From: Planctomycetaceae bacterium
GTDB taxonomy: Bacteria > Planctomycetota > Planctomycetia > Pirellulales > PNKZ01
Assembly (NCBI GenBank): GCA_016793115.1
Contig: JAEUIN010000323.1
Location: 1 to 64,000 of the forward strand
DNA length: 64,000 nt
Direction of reading: 5' to 3'
Each line of letters starts with the position of its first letter. Within the stretch, counting starts at the first letter, position 1. Below are positions 1 through 8,110 of this stretch, piece after piece. The position numbers and the translations under genes were made by a program. The notes beneath the pieces are model-generated. The model saw only the letters and a list, made by a program, of their open reading frames with translations, was not told the origin of the DNA and did not search any database.

Positions 1-1368
1 GACGTAGGCGAGCAGCGAGCCGCCGATCGCTTCGTCGCACAAACGCGTGGCGCGGGCCGTGGAATTGTCTTCGGGCAGCATTTCCATCCAGCGGATGTCG
101 GAGCGCAACCCGCCGGCGACGATCGCCAACGCGCCCGTGACGGCGATCGAGAGCGTCGCCGTCAGCCGCGGATAGGCCACCAGCGCCCCGGTCAGCGCGG
201 TCAGCGCGCGCGTCAATCGATCGTTTGCGTCGGGCTCCGTCGGCGCGATCGTTTTGCGACGCGCGGCCGCGAAGTCGCCCAGGGGCGAGCCCAGCAGCCA
301 AGGCATCACCGTCTGCACGGCCGCGAAACCGATCGCCGTTCCCAAGGCGCTCAGCAGACCGAAGCGGCGGACGGCGTCGAGTTCTGCGACCGCGAGCGAC
401 CCGAAGCCGACGACGGTCGTGAAGACCATCAAGAAACAAGCGCGGCCGACGGTTTGGATCGTCGACCGGAGCGCTTCGCGACGCTCGAGGCCTTGGCCGC
501 GCCATTCGGCGAACTCCACGGCCAGATGCACGGCGTCGCCGAATCCGATGACGAACACGAGGCTCGGCAGCACGGCGTTGAGCCCTGTCAAGCGCTCGCC
601 CAAGAGTCCCAACGCGCCGATCGTCCAGAACATCCCCGTCAGCGGGCCGGCCATCGCGATCAGCACCGCGGCCGGCCGACGAAAGGCGACGACTCCGACC
701 ACGGCCGTGATCAGCGCGCTCCAGAGCGCGTAGCGTTTCATCTCCGATTTGCTGACCCCGATCATGTCGATGCGGGCCACGGGATGTCCGGCCAAGCCGA
801 CCGTGAGCGGCGAGCCGTCGGCGGCTTCGGCGGCGGCCCGCCGCAATTCGGCGACGACCGGTTCGATCGACGAGAACGAAGAGTCGACGGTACGCAGCCG
901 GACGAGCAGGAACGTAACGCGCCGATCGTCGGACAGGAGTTGGCCCGCCACGAGCGGATGGCCGCGCGCCAGTTCCGCGGCGTGCCGCAGCCGCTCCGGC
1001 GTCGCGTCGGGCGGAATCAATTTCGCCGCGGCGGTTTTGGGATGGCGCACTTGGAGAATGCCTTGCACGCTCGCGACGCCGGGCACGGTGCGCAACCGGG
1101 CGTCGAGCCGGCGCAAGGCGGCGATCGACTCGGGAACGAACAGGTCGTCGCATTCGACGGTGACCAAGACGTCGGAGTCGTCGGGGCCGAAGTCGGCGAA
1201 CAGCCGTTCCAGGCGGGCGAAGTCGTCGCCGCCGCGGCGAAACATGTCGCGCGGTTGTTCGTCGTATTCCACGCGCGGCAGGCCCAGCGCCGCCGACACG
1301 GAGAGCGTGAAGATGATGCCGCCCAGCAGGCCGCGACGATCGCACACGAAATCGGCGTAACGGTTCAT
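1..1368 (-). CDS. MMPL/RND-family exporter, 3' part beyond window
   Basis: Partial gene: 456 codons from an ATG at 1368 run without a stop to the window edge. The product is an inner-membrane RND/MMPL-type permease. It has an N-terminal transmembrane segment, a periplasmic domain of about 170 residues, then a block of hydrophobic helices containing the family signature GFGDAVHLAVE. MMPL proteins export lipids or hydrophobic compounds using the proton gradient. A GGTGAG Shine-Dalgarno-like stretch lies 9 nt before the ATG. It is the third gene of an apparent operon with the AttH-like lipocalin protein (80 bp upstream) and the EEP protein, which suggests the lipocalin protein binds or modifies the exported lipid (inference). 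The second half of the permease is outside the window. Confidence 0.85.
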   Translation of the reverse strand, partial: MNRYADFVCDRRGLLGGIIFTLSVSAALGLPRVEYDEQPRDMFRRGGDDFARLERLFADFGPDDSDVLVTVECDDLFVPESIAALRRLDARLRTVPGVASVQGILQVRHPKTAAAKLIPPDATPERLRHAAELARGHPLVAGQLLSDDRRVTFLLVRLRTVDSSFSSIEPVVAELRRAAAEAADGSPLTVGLAGHPVARIDMIGVSKSEMKRYALWSALITAVVGVVAFRRPAAVLIAMAGPLTGMFWTIGALGLLGERLTGLNAVLPSLVFVIGFGDAVHLAVEFAEWRGQGLERREALRSTIQTVGRACFLMVFTTVVGFGSLAVAELDAVRRFGLLSALGTAIGFAAVQTVMPWLLGSPLGDFAAARRKTIAPTEPDANDRLTRALTALTGALVAYPRLTATLSIAVTGALAIVAGGLRSDIRWMEMLPEDNSTARATRLCDEAIGGSLLAYV

Positions 1369-1448
1369 AGCGTTTTGCTCACCGCACCGGAGTGAACGGA
1401 CCGCGCCGTCGGTATGCGGCGCGGAGCCGCCCGCCGCGCGCGATCCTG

Positions 1449-2753
1449 TCATCGATTTCCGGTCGCCGTCTCCTGCTCCGGGAAAGCACCGTCCGCTTCC
1501 AGCACACCGTCTCGCGACGCTCGGTACCAACGCTCGTTGTTCAGCACGCCCAGCAGGCTCAGATTGCCCGATTGAAAATCGAAGCAGCCCGTCGGAACGC
1601 TGCGGCGATCGTAGCCGACCAGTTCGACGAACCCGCGCCCCGTGACGGCGCGGTCGTTCACGGTCCCGACGACCTCGCCGGGTCCTTCCCAGTACATGAG
1701 GCAGGTCGAGCCGCGCGTATCGAGTTCGTGGTTCCGCAGCCGCGGTTCGATCGTAAGGTCGATCCCATGTGCGGGAGCGGCGATCATCCAAGAAATCGGA
1801 TATCGCACCGCGGTCCGGGGACTCGTCCAATACGATCGAGCCCGCGCCGTAAGATCGGATGATTTGAGGTACTCGGCGCGGCCGTCGCCGTCGATCAACG
1901 TCGCATGAACGGGCACCTCGTCGGCAGGATCGCCGAAGGCACGTTGTCGATGGAACATCAACTCGCGGCCGTCGTCGAATTGGATGCCGAACCAATCCCA
2001 GCCCTCGGCTCGGCTCGCCTCGTGGGAGAGGGCGAGTCGCCCGTAAGCCCGATCCATCCATGCCGTGCCGACGACGTCGACGACTTGCCCCTCGACGGTC
2101 ACCTGACCCGCGACGCTCAGACGCGGACACGACCAATACCGCGCCGGCAGGTTCGGACCGTCCAGGAAACCGAACGGAGGTCGATGAAAAACCGCCGCTT
2201 TGAGCGGCGACAGTTGCAAATCGATCGCCGCGTCGTCAAGTGCCGCGCGCAAGCGGTGGTCGGTCCCCGCAGCGGAGATCGACCAATCACGTATCCAAAC
2301 ATGGAACCGATCCGCCGACGTGCCGCCGTGGTTGAACATCGACCTCTGATGTCCGTAACGAAACCGACGTCGCGTGAAGTCGGTCAGCCCGAAATGTGCG
2401 AACCGCACATGCTTACCGAGCCAGCGCAAAGGAAAGACCGATCCGATCCAGACGTCGTCGGTCCGCCGGCGAAAGAAGGCCAGGTGAAAGGCGAAGCGCC
2501 GCGTGCCGGCCTCAAGATAGCCGTAGTAATACCACCACTCGGTCTCGTATTCGACGCGGGAAACGAGATCGGCGGAAAGTTCAACGCTCGGCATCAAAAC
2601 GGTTGGGAGCTCAAGCGGGTGAAACGGCTCAGAGGCCGAGGTGGGAGCGACTTTCCGCATCATAGGCCGAGCCGCGGCGACGACGCAACTGCGGCGAAAC
2701 CGAGACGTGCGTTTCAGCGCACCCTCTCGTTGGACCTGCGGCGCGGTCTTCAT
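1449..2753 (-). CDS. AttH/CrtC-like lipocalin-domain protein
   Basis: 434 residues. From about residue 50 the protein matches the AttH / carotenoid 1,2-hydratase (CrtC) family of double lipocalin-like beta barrels. The motif ETEWWYYYGYL and the later GTAWMDRAYG segment, which leads into a GWDWFGIQFDDGRELM region, are typical. The start is supported by an ATGA overlap with the stop of the upstream EEP gene, implying translational coupling. The N-terminal 45 residues are basic and not a clear signal peptide. Family members bind or hydrate hydrophobic isoprenoids or lipids, and AttH homologues usually sit beside ABC permeases. Here the partner is an MMPL/RND exporter. The substrate is unknown. 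Confidence 0.75.
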   Translation of the reverse strand: MKTAPQVQREGALKRTSRFRRSCVVAAARPMMRKVAPTSASEPFHPLELPTVLMPSVELSADLVSRVEYETEWWYYYGYLEAGTRRFAFHLAFFRRRTDDVWIGSVFPLRWLGKHVRFAHFGLTDFTRRRFRYGHQRSMFNHGGTSADRFHVWIRDWSISAAGTDHRLRAALDDAAIDLQLSPLKAAVFHRPPFGFLDGPNLPARYWSCPRLSVAGQVTVEGQVVDVVGTAWMDRAYGRLALSHEASRAEGWDWFGIQFDDGRELMFHRQRAFGDPADEVPVHATLIDGDGRAEYLKSSDLTARARSYWTSPRTAVRYPISWMIAAPAHGIDLTIEPRLRNHELDTRGSTCLMYWEGPGEVVGTVNDRAVTGRGFVELVGYDRRSVPTGCFDFQSGNLSLLGVLNNERWYRASRDGVLEADGAFPEQETATGNR

Positions 2754-3640
2754 CCCCCCGCCGGTTCAAGTTCAGCGAAGACCGGCCGATGGTCGGAGGC
2801 GAGTTGCTCGTCGACGACATGCGCGGACTTCGCGCGAAAGTCCGCGGCGCCGCGATAGAAGATGTAGTCGATCCGCGCGTTGGGCTTCGCGACCGGCACG
2901 GTCGGCGCCGGCGGGTTCTCGGCCGCGTTCGTCCAGCGTTCGAGCAGAATGCGAATCGGTTCTTCGTCCGGTTTCGCGTTCATGTCGCCGGCGAGAATCG
3001 TTCGCAGCCCGTCGCCTTCGGCGGCGAAGAGCTCGTTGATCGCCTTCGCCTCGGCCGTTCGATCTTCGTGGACGTTGTGTTGGAAGTGCGTGCTTACGAA
3101 ACGGAGCGGCTTGCCGTCGGGCGCGACGACGGTCACGGCGATCGCGCCGCGCGGATAGGTCTGGAGCTTCTCCGCGGCCTCGGTGTAGGGAAGCGGATGG
3201 ATTTCGACGTCGAGGATCGGCAGCCCGGTGAGCACCGCGTTGCCGAACAAACCGCCTTCGTAGTGCTGCGTGGGGCCGAAGCGGCCGGCGAGGCCCGTCA
3301 GTTCCGCCAAGCGGCGCACTTCGTGAACGCGACCGGAACGCTTCACGCCGACGTCGACTTCCTGAAGCGCCACGAGATCCGGTTTCGCCGCCTTGATGAC
3401 GTCGGCGATTCGGCCGACGTCGTACTTGCCGTCCATGCCCAGCGCCCAGTGGATGTTGTAGCAGAACACCCGCAGCGAGCGAGCCTGCGTCGTCGCCGCT
3501 TGAGCGACGGCGACCGACGGCGCGACTGAGCCCCACGCCATGATGGAGCCCAACGGCGCGGCGGCGGCCGCCGGCGCGGCGAGGCTTAAGAATCGGCGGC
3601 GAGACAATGCAGAGGGGGCGAGCCGAGGGGAGTCGGTCAT
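2750..3640 (-). CDS. Tat-exported endonuclease/exonuclease/phosphatase family protein
   Basis: 296 residues from the ATG at 3640, chosen because GGAGAA lies 9 nt upstream. A longer in-frame start at 3733 only adds a poorly conserved extension. The N-terminus carries a Tat motif (SRRRFLSLA, residues 13-21) followed by an Ala-rich hydrophobic stretch, so it is probably exported folded. The rest is the EEP (DNase I-like) fold: YNIHW near residue 62, the metal-binding Glu in LQEVD (E94), the GDMNAKPDE segment and the C-terminal SDHRP motif with the catalytic Asp-His. Family substrates include nucleic acids, inositol phosphates and sphingomyelin. Coupling to a lipocalin/MMPL operon favours a lipid phosphodiester, but this is inference. 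Confidence 0.85.
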   Translation of the reverse strand: MTDSPRLAPSALSRRRFLSLAAPAAAAAPLGSIMAWGSVAPSVAVAQAATTQARSLRVFCYNIHWALGMDGKYDVGRIADVIKAAKPDLVALQEVDVGVKRSGRVHEVRRLAELTGLAGRFGPTQHYEGGLFGNAVLTGLPILDVEIHPLPYTEAAEKLQTYPRGAIAVTVVAPDGKPLRFVSTHFQHNVHEDRTAEAKAINELFAAEGDGLRTILAGDMNAKPDEEPIRILLERWTNAAENPPAPTVPVAKPNARIDYIFYRGAADFRAKSAHVVDEQLASDHRPVFAELEPAGG

Positions 3641-3782
3641 GGCAAGCAGTTCTCCAGGAAGGGGCGGAGAGGCGGGCGAGGCGGAGACGGTCGCAGACGA
3701 ACCAGAGCGTACCCGCCGGAGAAGCGAAATCAACAGGCCTGCGGGCGGATCCGCCGGGCCGAGCGTCGCCGCTCGCGGCGAC

Positions 3783-3822
3783 GATATAAAAACAAGAGCG
3801 GAGGACTTGCGTCCTCCGCTCT
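3783..3822 (-). terminator. Rho-independent terminator of the LRR gene
   Basis: A perfect 12-bp inverted repeat (3795-3806 and 3811-3822, 4-nt loop) is followed on the minus strand by TTGTTTTTATAT. This is a classic intrinsic terminator 180 bp beyond the stop of the LRR gene. The rest of the 362-bp gap 3641-4002 shows no further gene or repeat that I recognise. Confidence 0.85.
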
Positions 3823-4002
3823 CGGAGAGAGAGGGGTCGACGTGGCACCGTCGGCCCTTCCAGAGAGATCTGCGTGCCGTGCGAGGCCAACCTCGTTCCG
3901 CGTGAGTTGGCCGGTCTAAGTTTTGCCCGGCCGTCGGCCGATCGGCACAAGATCGACCGACGGCGCGTCGATCATCATCCGCCGGAGAGAGAAAGAGAGA
4001 GA

Positions 4003-5175
4003 CTAGCGGATGACTCTCAACGTGGGCAAAGCTTTGCGAAGGTGGTTGAGACCTTCGTCCGTGACGGGCGTGCCGCGGACGTCGAGCTCTTCCAACTTCT
4101 TGAGGGCGGCGATGTGGCGCAACCCCTTATCGGTGATCTTCGTGCCGACCAGGTGCAGGAAGCGGAGTTCCTTCAGATCGGCGAGCGCGGCCAGGCCGTC
4201 GTCGGTGACTTGCGTGCCGATCAGGTGGAGCGACTCGAGCTGCGTCAGTTCGCCGACGTAGGCCAAGCCCTTGTTCGTCACGTTCGAGCCGAGCACATGC
4301 AGGCACTTGGCCGTGCGAAACTTCTCGACATGCTTCAATTCGTCGTCGCCCACTTTAGCGAAGCCGAGGTCGATGGTGTCCCAGCCGGCTTTGCGCGGAT
4401 CGACGCCGCCCTGATGATGCGGGTGCGGACCGTGGTGAGCCGGGCCGGTGTGAATGATCGCCGGAGCGGCCACGAGCGGAGCCGCGACCGGAGCGTAGCG
4501 ATAGCCGCAGTCGAAGCGACCGTATTGGTTCTGCAGCCAGAGGTGATAGTGCGCGGCCGGGCCGACGTAGCCGGTCGGCGGTCGGCTCGTGAAGTAGCCT
4601 TCCGGAACGTCGACCAAGTACGGGCCGCCGTTCGCCGGATCGACCGTGATGTTGACGGCCGGACCGACCGGATGCGGACCGACGGCCGGCGCCAAACCGG
4701 GCGCTCCGACGACGACCGCGGGGCCGGGTTCGCCGGTCGCGACGCCCTTCGAGCGCTTCTCTTCGATCACGGCCGGGCCGTGCCCCTTGACCGGATGTTT
4801 CACTTTCACGCCGGCGGCCGGCGGCGGAACTTGCTTCGCGCCGGGGCCGAAGACGTCGGCGCAGACCAGCGGACGTCCCGGGGGCGGGCAGTTTTCCAAC
4901 GTCGTCAGCGGAGGAACGTCGGACTTGTCGGCCCGGTCGAAGAAGACGCTGCCGGCCGTCCAGGCGCTGTGGCCCGCCGTGCCGGAGAAATAGTAGCTCT
5001 GGTCGATCGAACCGATGGCCTTGGCCACGTCGTCGAGTTCGGAATTGACCGTGTCGCGCAAGGCGGCCGCGCCGGCGGTGACGCCGACCACGCCCACGGT
5101 TCCGTACATGACCATCTCGCTCGACAGCACGAAGCCGTCGTCGTCGTTCCAAAGATGCTTCAACGTGCGTAGCAT
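4003..5175 (-). CDS. Flp-pilin-like N-terminal domain fused to leucine-rich repeats
   Basis: 390 residues from the ATG at 5175, preceded by AAGGAG at 6 nt. An in-frame ATG at 5202 lacks such a site. Residues 1-65 resemble the planctomycete Flp/Fap-pilin-like module: a short charged start ending in DDDGF, then a single hydrophobic helix (about 20-40) and an amphipathic AKAIGSIDQSYYFSG segment. A low-complexity Pro/Gly/His-rich linker follows (roughly 80-280). The C-terminus holds four or five 24-residue leucine-rich repeats of the LRR_6 type with the pattern LxLxGTxVTDxGL. Pilin-like helices anchor proteins in the inner membrane or are cleaved by prepilin peptidase, and LRRs bind protein partners. 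A surface or envelope adhesion or scaffold role is inference. Confidence 0.7.
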   Translation of the reverse strand: MLRTLKHLWNDDDGFVLSSEMVMYGTVGVVGVTAGAAALRDTVNSELDDVAKAIGSIDQSYYFSGTAGHSAWTAGSVFFDRADKSDVPPLTTLENCPPPGRPLVCADVFGPGAKQVPPPAAGVKVKHPVKGHGPAVIEEKRSKGVATGEPGPAVVVGAPGLAPAVGPHPVGPAVNITVDPANGGPYLVDVPEGYFTSRPPTGYVGPAAHYHLWLQNQYGRFDCGYRYAPVAAPLVAAPAIIHTGPAHHGPHPHHQGGVDPRKAGWDTIDLGFAKVGDDELKHVEKFRTAKCLHVLGSNVTNKGLAYVGELTQLESLHLIGTQVTDDGLAALADLKELRFLHLVGTKITDKGLRHIAALKKLEELDVRGTPVTDEGLNHLRKALPTLRVIR

Positions 5176-5362
5176 TGCGGACTCCTTCTCTCTAGTTGGC
5201 ACTTGTTACCCGCTCGATTCGCCCTGTCGGGCCAGGCACGCCGACGACTGTGCGAAAGCGAATGCGTTGCGGACATTGGTCACTATCGCCGGCGCACGAT
5301 GGGCGAACTACAGGAGCCGAAGGGGTGCGCTGGTGAGGAAGTGGTGAAGGGGAAGTTGCCGG

Positions 5363-5430
5363 CTGCCAGGCGCCGGGCGCCAGGCCGGACGAGTCGTCTA
5401 GCGACTGACGCCCGGCTCCTGGCGCCTGCC
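5363..5430. repeat. GGCGCC-AGG type inverted repeat overlapping a gene end
   Basis: Two inverted copies of a GC-rich motif (5363-5384 and 5406-5430) built from GGCGCCAGG/CCTGGCGCC units flank the stop of the papain-like gene. The right copy lies inside the coding sequence and supplies its last residues (RRQEPG). Related GGCGCTAGG units occur at 25262-25286 and 27894-27921. Confidence 0.55.
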
Positions 5431-6300
5431 GACCGCCTCGACCTGCTCCAGTTCTCCGCTCGCGAGCCATTGCGGTTTCAGGAGCGTCCAGAAGTCGTAG
5501 GCCAGCCGGTCGGTGACGAAGCGATAGGGCAAGTAGCCGAAGCCGCGTGCGCCCCATTGCGGGCCGAACGTGGAGCGAATGAGCAGCGCCCCTTTCGTCG
5601 ACCGAATCCGATACGCATCGTCGTAGCCGACGACGGTGAAGGCGGTTGCACCGGCCACGGAATCGTGCCGCGTCGGGTAAGGAATGTCGCCCCCTTCGCC
5701 CGCCGCGGCGCCGATCGACGCGCCCCCCACGCAGGCGAAGCCCGCCGCGAGGCAGTTTTTGAGCGTCGGCAGCACTTCGTCGCCCGATCTGCCGGGAGGA
5801 TCGAGTCGCACGTAGCTCAAGTCGGCGAACTCCCGCTGAAACCCGAAAGCAAAGGCGTCGGGAGGGGCGTCGGACAGGGCGGAATCGGGGGCCGCGGCGT
5901 GGAAAGCGAAATATTTCTCCGGGGGGCAACCGAAGCGGACCAAGGCTTTCAGCGTCGAACGGAGGCCGGCGCCGTTGTCGCCGGTCGTGCCGGCCAAGCG
6001 GCGAGCCGTGTAATAAAGGAAGCGCGGAGAACAGGCCGCGACGTCGCCGACCGTGCGGCGCTGAAAATACTCGACCAGACCTGCCGCCGCGGAGGCGGCC
6101 GTCGCTTGAACGCCGCGCAGGTCGGGCGGCGACGTGAGAAACTCGCGAAGATCGACTTGCGCAGGCTTCGTCGAGCGCGGCCCGCGGCGACGCCGCAACT
6201 TGGCGAGCGCCTCGCGCACGGCGGGAGTTTCGAGCGTGAGATCGCGAAAATCGGCGTGGTCGCGCAGCAACCCCGTCCCCGTAGTCGGCACACCGGGCAT
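5398..6300 (-). CDS. Papain-fold (C1-like) protein lacking the catalytic triad
   Basis: 300 residues. The layout follows the bacterial C1 papain-like family: the segment that normally reads GSCTANAxAG at residues 66-74, the YYTAR region, the block before VGYDD (218-228) and the IRSTFGPQWGARGFGYLPY block (241-259) that normally begins IRNSWG. By eye the catalytic Cys aligns with Thr67, the His with Thr219 and the Asn with Ser243, so proteolysis is unlikely. There is no signal peptide. It may be a binding or scaffolding pseudoprotease. ATG 6300 is preceded by AAGGG at about 10 nt. It is divergent from the efflux operon. The last ten or so residues come from a dispersed GC-rich repeat. Confidence 0.7.
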   Translation of the reverse strand: MPGVPTTGTGLLRDHADFRDLTLETPAVREALAKLRRRRGPRSTKPAQVDLREFLTSPPDLRGVQATAASAAAGLVEYFQRRTVGDVAACSPRFLYYTARRLAGTTGDNGAGLRSTLKALVRFGCPPEKYFAFHAAAPDSALSDAPPDAFAFGFQREFADLSYVRLDPPGRSGDEVLPTLKNCLAAGFACVGGASIGAAAGEGGDIPYPTRHDSVAGATAFTVVGYDDAYRIRSTKGALLIRSTFGPQWGARGFGYLPYRFVTDRLAYDFWTLLKPQWLASGELEQVEAVGRRQEPGVSR

Positions 6301-6478
6301 GGTCCGTCACCCTTACGAGCGCAATAAAGTCGTCCGGTCCGCGGTGTGCCGCGACTTCGCCGTCGAGATCGGCTCTTCATTTCCTCGCCGCGACAAGGCC
6401 GCGGCGTCCTCGACGAACGAAATTCGCCCTCAGACTTCGCGTCATCATGCCGAGTCGGCGAAACTTCGCCTACCGGCG

Positions 6479-6521
6479 CTCTGGTGAAAGCGCGCCGAGA
6501 GTCTGGTGAAACTCTGGTGAA
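6479..6521 (+). promoter_or_regulatory. Three helically phased direct repeats upstream of the efflux operon
   Basis: TCTGGTGAA occurs at 6480, 6502 and 6513, that is at spacings of 22 and 11 bp, so all copies lie on the same face of the helix. They sit 140-180 bp before the adaptor gene in the 361-bp divergent gap 6301-6661. They may be an operator for a response-regulator-type protein (inference). I see no clear -35/-10 pair in the gap. Confidence 0.45.
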
Positions 6522-6661
6522 GGCCTTGCCGGGACGCCGATCGAGTTTCGACCGCGCCGGTCATTGACGAACCGCGGAGCAAGGGTCAAAGTGAACCGCG
6601 CCGGCGGGTAAGTCGTCGACTCAAAGCGCGTCTCGCCGGACGACGTCGTCGAGGTGTCACC

Positions 6662-8059
6662 ATGAAGTTTTCCGCCGCGCCGGCCGCACTGTGCGGCTCG
6701 GCCATGTTCTTCGCCGCGCTCACCGGTTGCGAGCGACAATCGAAAGCGCAACCGGCGCCGCCGCCCCTGCCGGTGACCGTCGCGCGGCCCATCACGCAGG
6801 AAGTGCGCGACTACGAAGAGCTCACCGGGCGCATCGCGCCCGTGGAAGCCGTGGAGTTGCGGGCCCGCGTCAGCGGCTATTTAGATCGGGTGACGTTCCA
6901 GCGCGCCGCGCAAACGAACGCCGCGAGCGGCCCGATGCTGAACGGAACCGGGATTCCCGCAGGCCAACAAGCGGCGCAGCTCAAGCCGGACGGCCCGCCG
7001 AAGCCGGGCGACGTACCCGACGGCAAGCTGCAAGAAGGGGGCAACGTCAAGGAAGGGGAAGTGCTGTTCGAGATCGACCCGCGACCGTACGTCGCCGCGC
7101 GCGACGCCGCCAAGGCCGATCTGGATCGCTCGAAGGCGCTCGTCGGGCAACTCACGGCCGACTTGAAGCGAGCCGAAGAGTTACGAGTGACCAACAGCAT
7201 CAGCGTGCAGGAATACGAAAAGATCGCCAGCAACAAGGCCGAGGCCGACGCCAACGTGCGTTCGTCGGAAGCCAAGCTCGAATCGGCCGAACTCGATTTG
7301 AAGTTCACCAAGGTCACCGCGCCGATCACGGGCCGGCTGGGCCGCGCGCAGATCACGGCGGGGAACTTGGTCACGGCCGACGTCACGCCGCTGACGACGA
7401 TCGTGCGCGAAGACCCGATTCACGTCTACTTCGACATGCCGGAGCCGGTCGTGCTTCGATATCAGAAGCTGATCCGCGAAAACAAGTTTGATTCGGCCCG
7501 CAGCAAGTTTCTCCCGGTGTGGATCGGACTGCAAAACGAACGAGGTTTTCCGCACGAAGGCGTCCTCGACTTCATCGACAACCTGCTGGAGGCGCAGACC
7601 GGCACGTTGCGCTTGCGAGCCATCTTCGCCAACCCGCTCACGGTGCAAGACGTCCGCACGTTTACGCCCGGCATGTTCGTGCGGGTGCGACTGCCGGCGA
7701 GCATGCCGTACGAAGCGATGCTGGTTTCCGAACGGGCGATCACCGCGAACATCAACGCGAAATACGTGTTCGTGGTCGACGATCAGGGGATCGCGCACCG
7801 TCGCGAAGTGCAAGTCGGCACGCTGCACGATGGACTCCGCGTCGTCACGGCCGGCTTGTCGGCCGACGAGCGCGTCGTCGTCAACGGCTTGCTCCGCGTG
7901 CGCGACGGCGCGAAGGTGCAGCCGACCGAAGGTCCGATGATTCCCCCGTCGCTCGGCGGCGAAACCATGAGCGCCTCGGCCGCGCCGTCGTCGGGCGGAG
8001 CCGCGGCCGCTCCGCAACCGACGGCGACTCCCACGGCGACGCCCGCCCCGACCAAGTGA
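6662..8059 (+). CDS. RND efflux periplasmic adaptor lipoprotein
   Basis: 465 residues. The N-terminal signal ends in the lipobox L20-T-G-C23, so the mature protein is a lipid-anchored membrane fusion protein. It has the barrel-sandwich hybrid start (VELRARVSGYLDRV), the alpha-helical hairpin (about 145-210), the return lipoyl half (TAPITGRLGRAQITAGNLV), the beta-barrel and the membrane-proximal domain. It should link the RND pump encoded 51 bp downstream to an outer-membrane channel, but no TolC-like gene is in the window. Oddity: about 45 Pro/Gly/Gln-rich residues (80-124) are inserted in the first lipoyl half, before GNVKEGEVLFEIDPRPY. The C-terminal 40 residues are an Ala/Pro/Thr-rich tail. 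Related to AcrA/MexA. Confidence 0.9.
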   Translation: MKFSAAPAALCGSAMFFAALTGCERQSKAQPAPPPLPVTVARPITQEVRDYEELTGRIAPVEAVELRARVSGYLDRVTFQRAAQTNAASGPMLNGTGIPAGQQAAQLKPDGPPKPGDVPDGKLQEGGNVKEGEVLFEIDPRPYVAARDAAKADLDRSKALVGQLTADLKRAEELRVTNSISVQEYEKIASNKAEADANVRSSEAKLESAELDLKFTKVTAPITGRLGRAQITAGNLVTADVTPLTTIVREDPIHVYFDMPEPVVLRYQKLIRENKFDSARSKFLPVWIGLQNERGFPHEGVLDFIDNLLEAQTGTLRLRAIFANPLTVQDVRTFTPGMFVRVRLPASMPYEAMLVSERAITANINAKYVFVVDDQGIAHRREVQVGTLHDGLRVVTAGLSADERVVVNGLLRVRDGAKVQPTEGPMIPPSLGGETMSASAAPSSGGAAAAPQPTATPTATPAPTK

Positions 8060-8110
8060 TCGAACTCGGCGCCACGGCTTCTTAGACATCGCATCCGGAA
8101 ACGGCCTCCC

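Noticed and set aside
454..1395. Plus-strand open frame of 313 codons
   Set aside because: It is antisense to the MMPL exporter, is Arg/Gly/His-rich and has no recognisable domain; a typical shadow frame in high-GC DNA.
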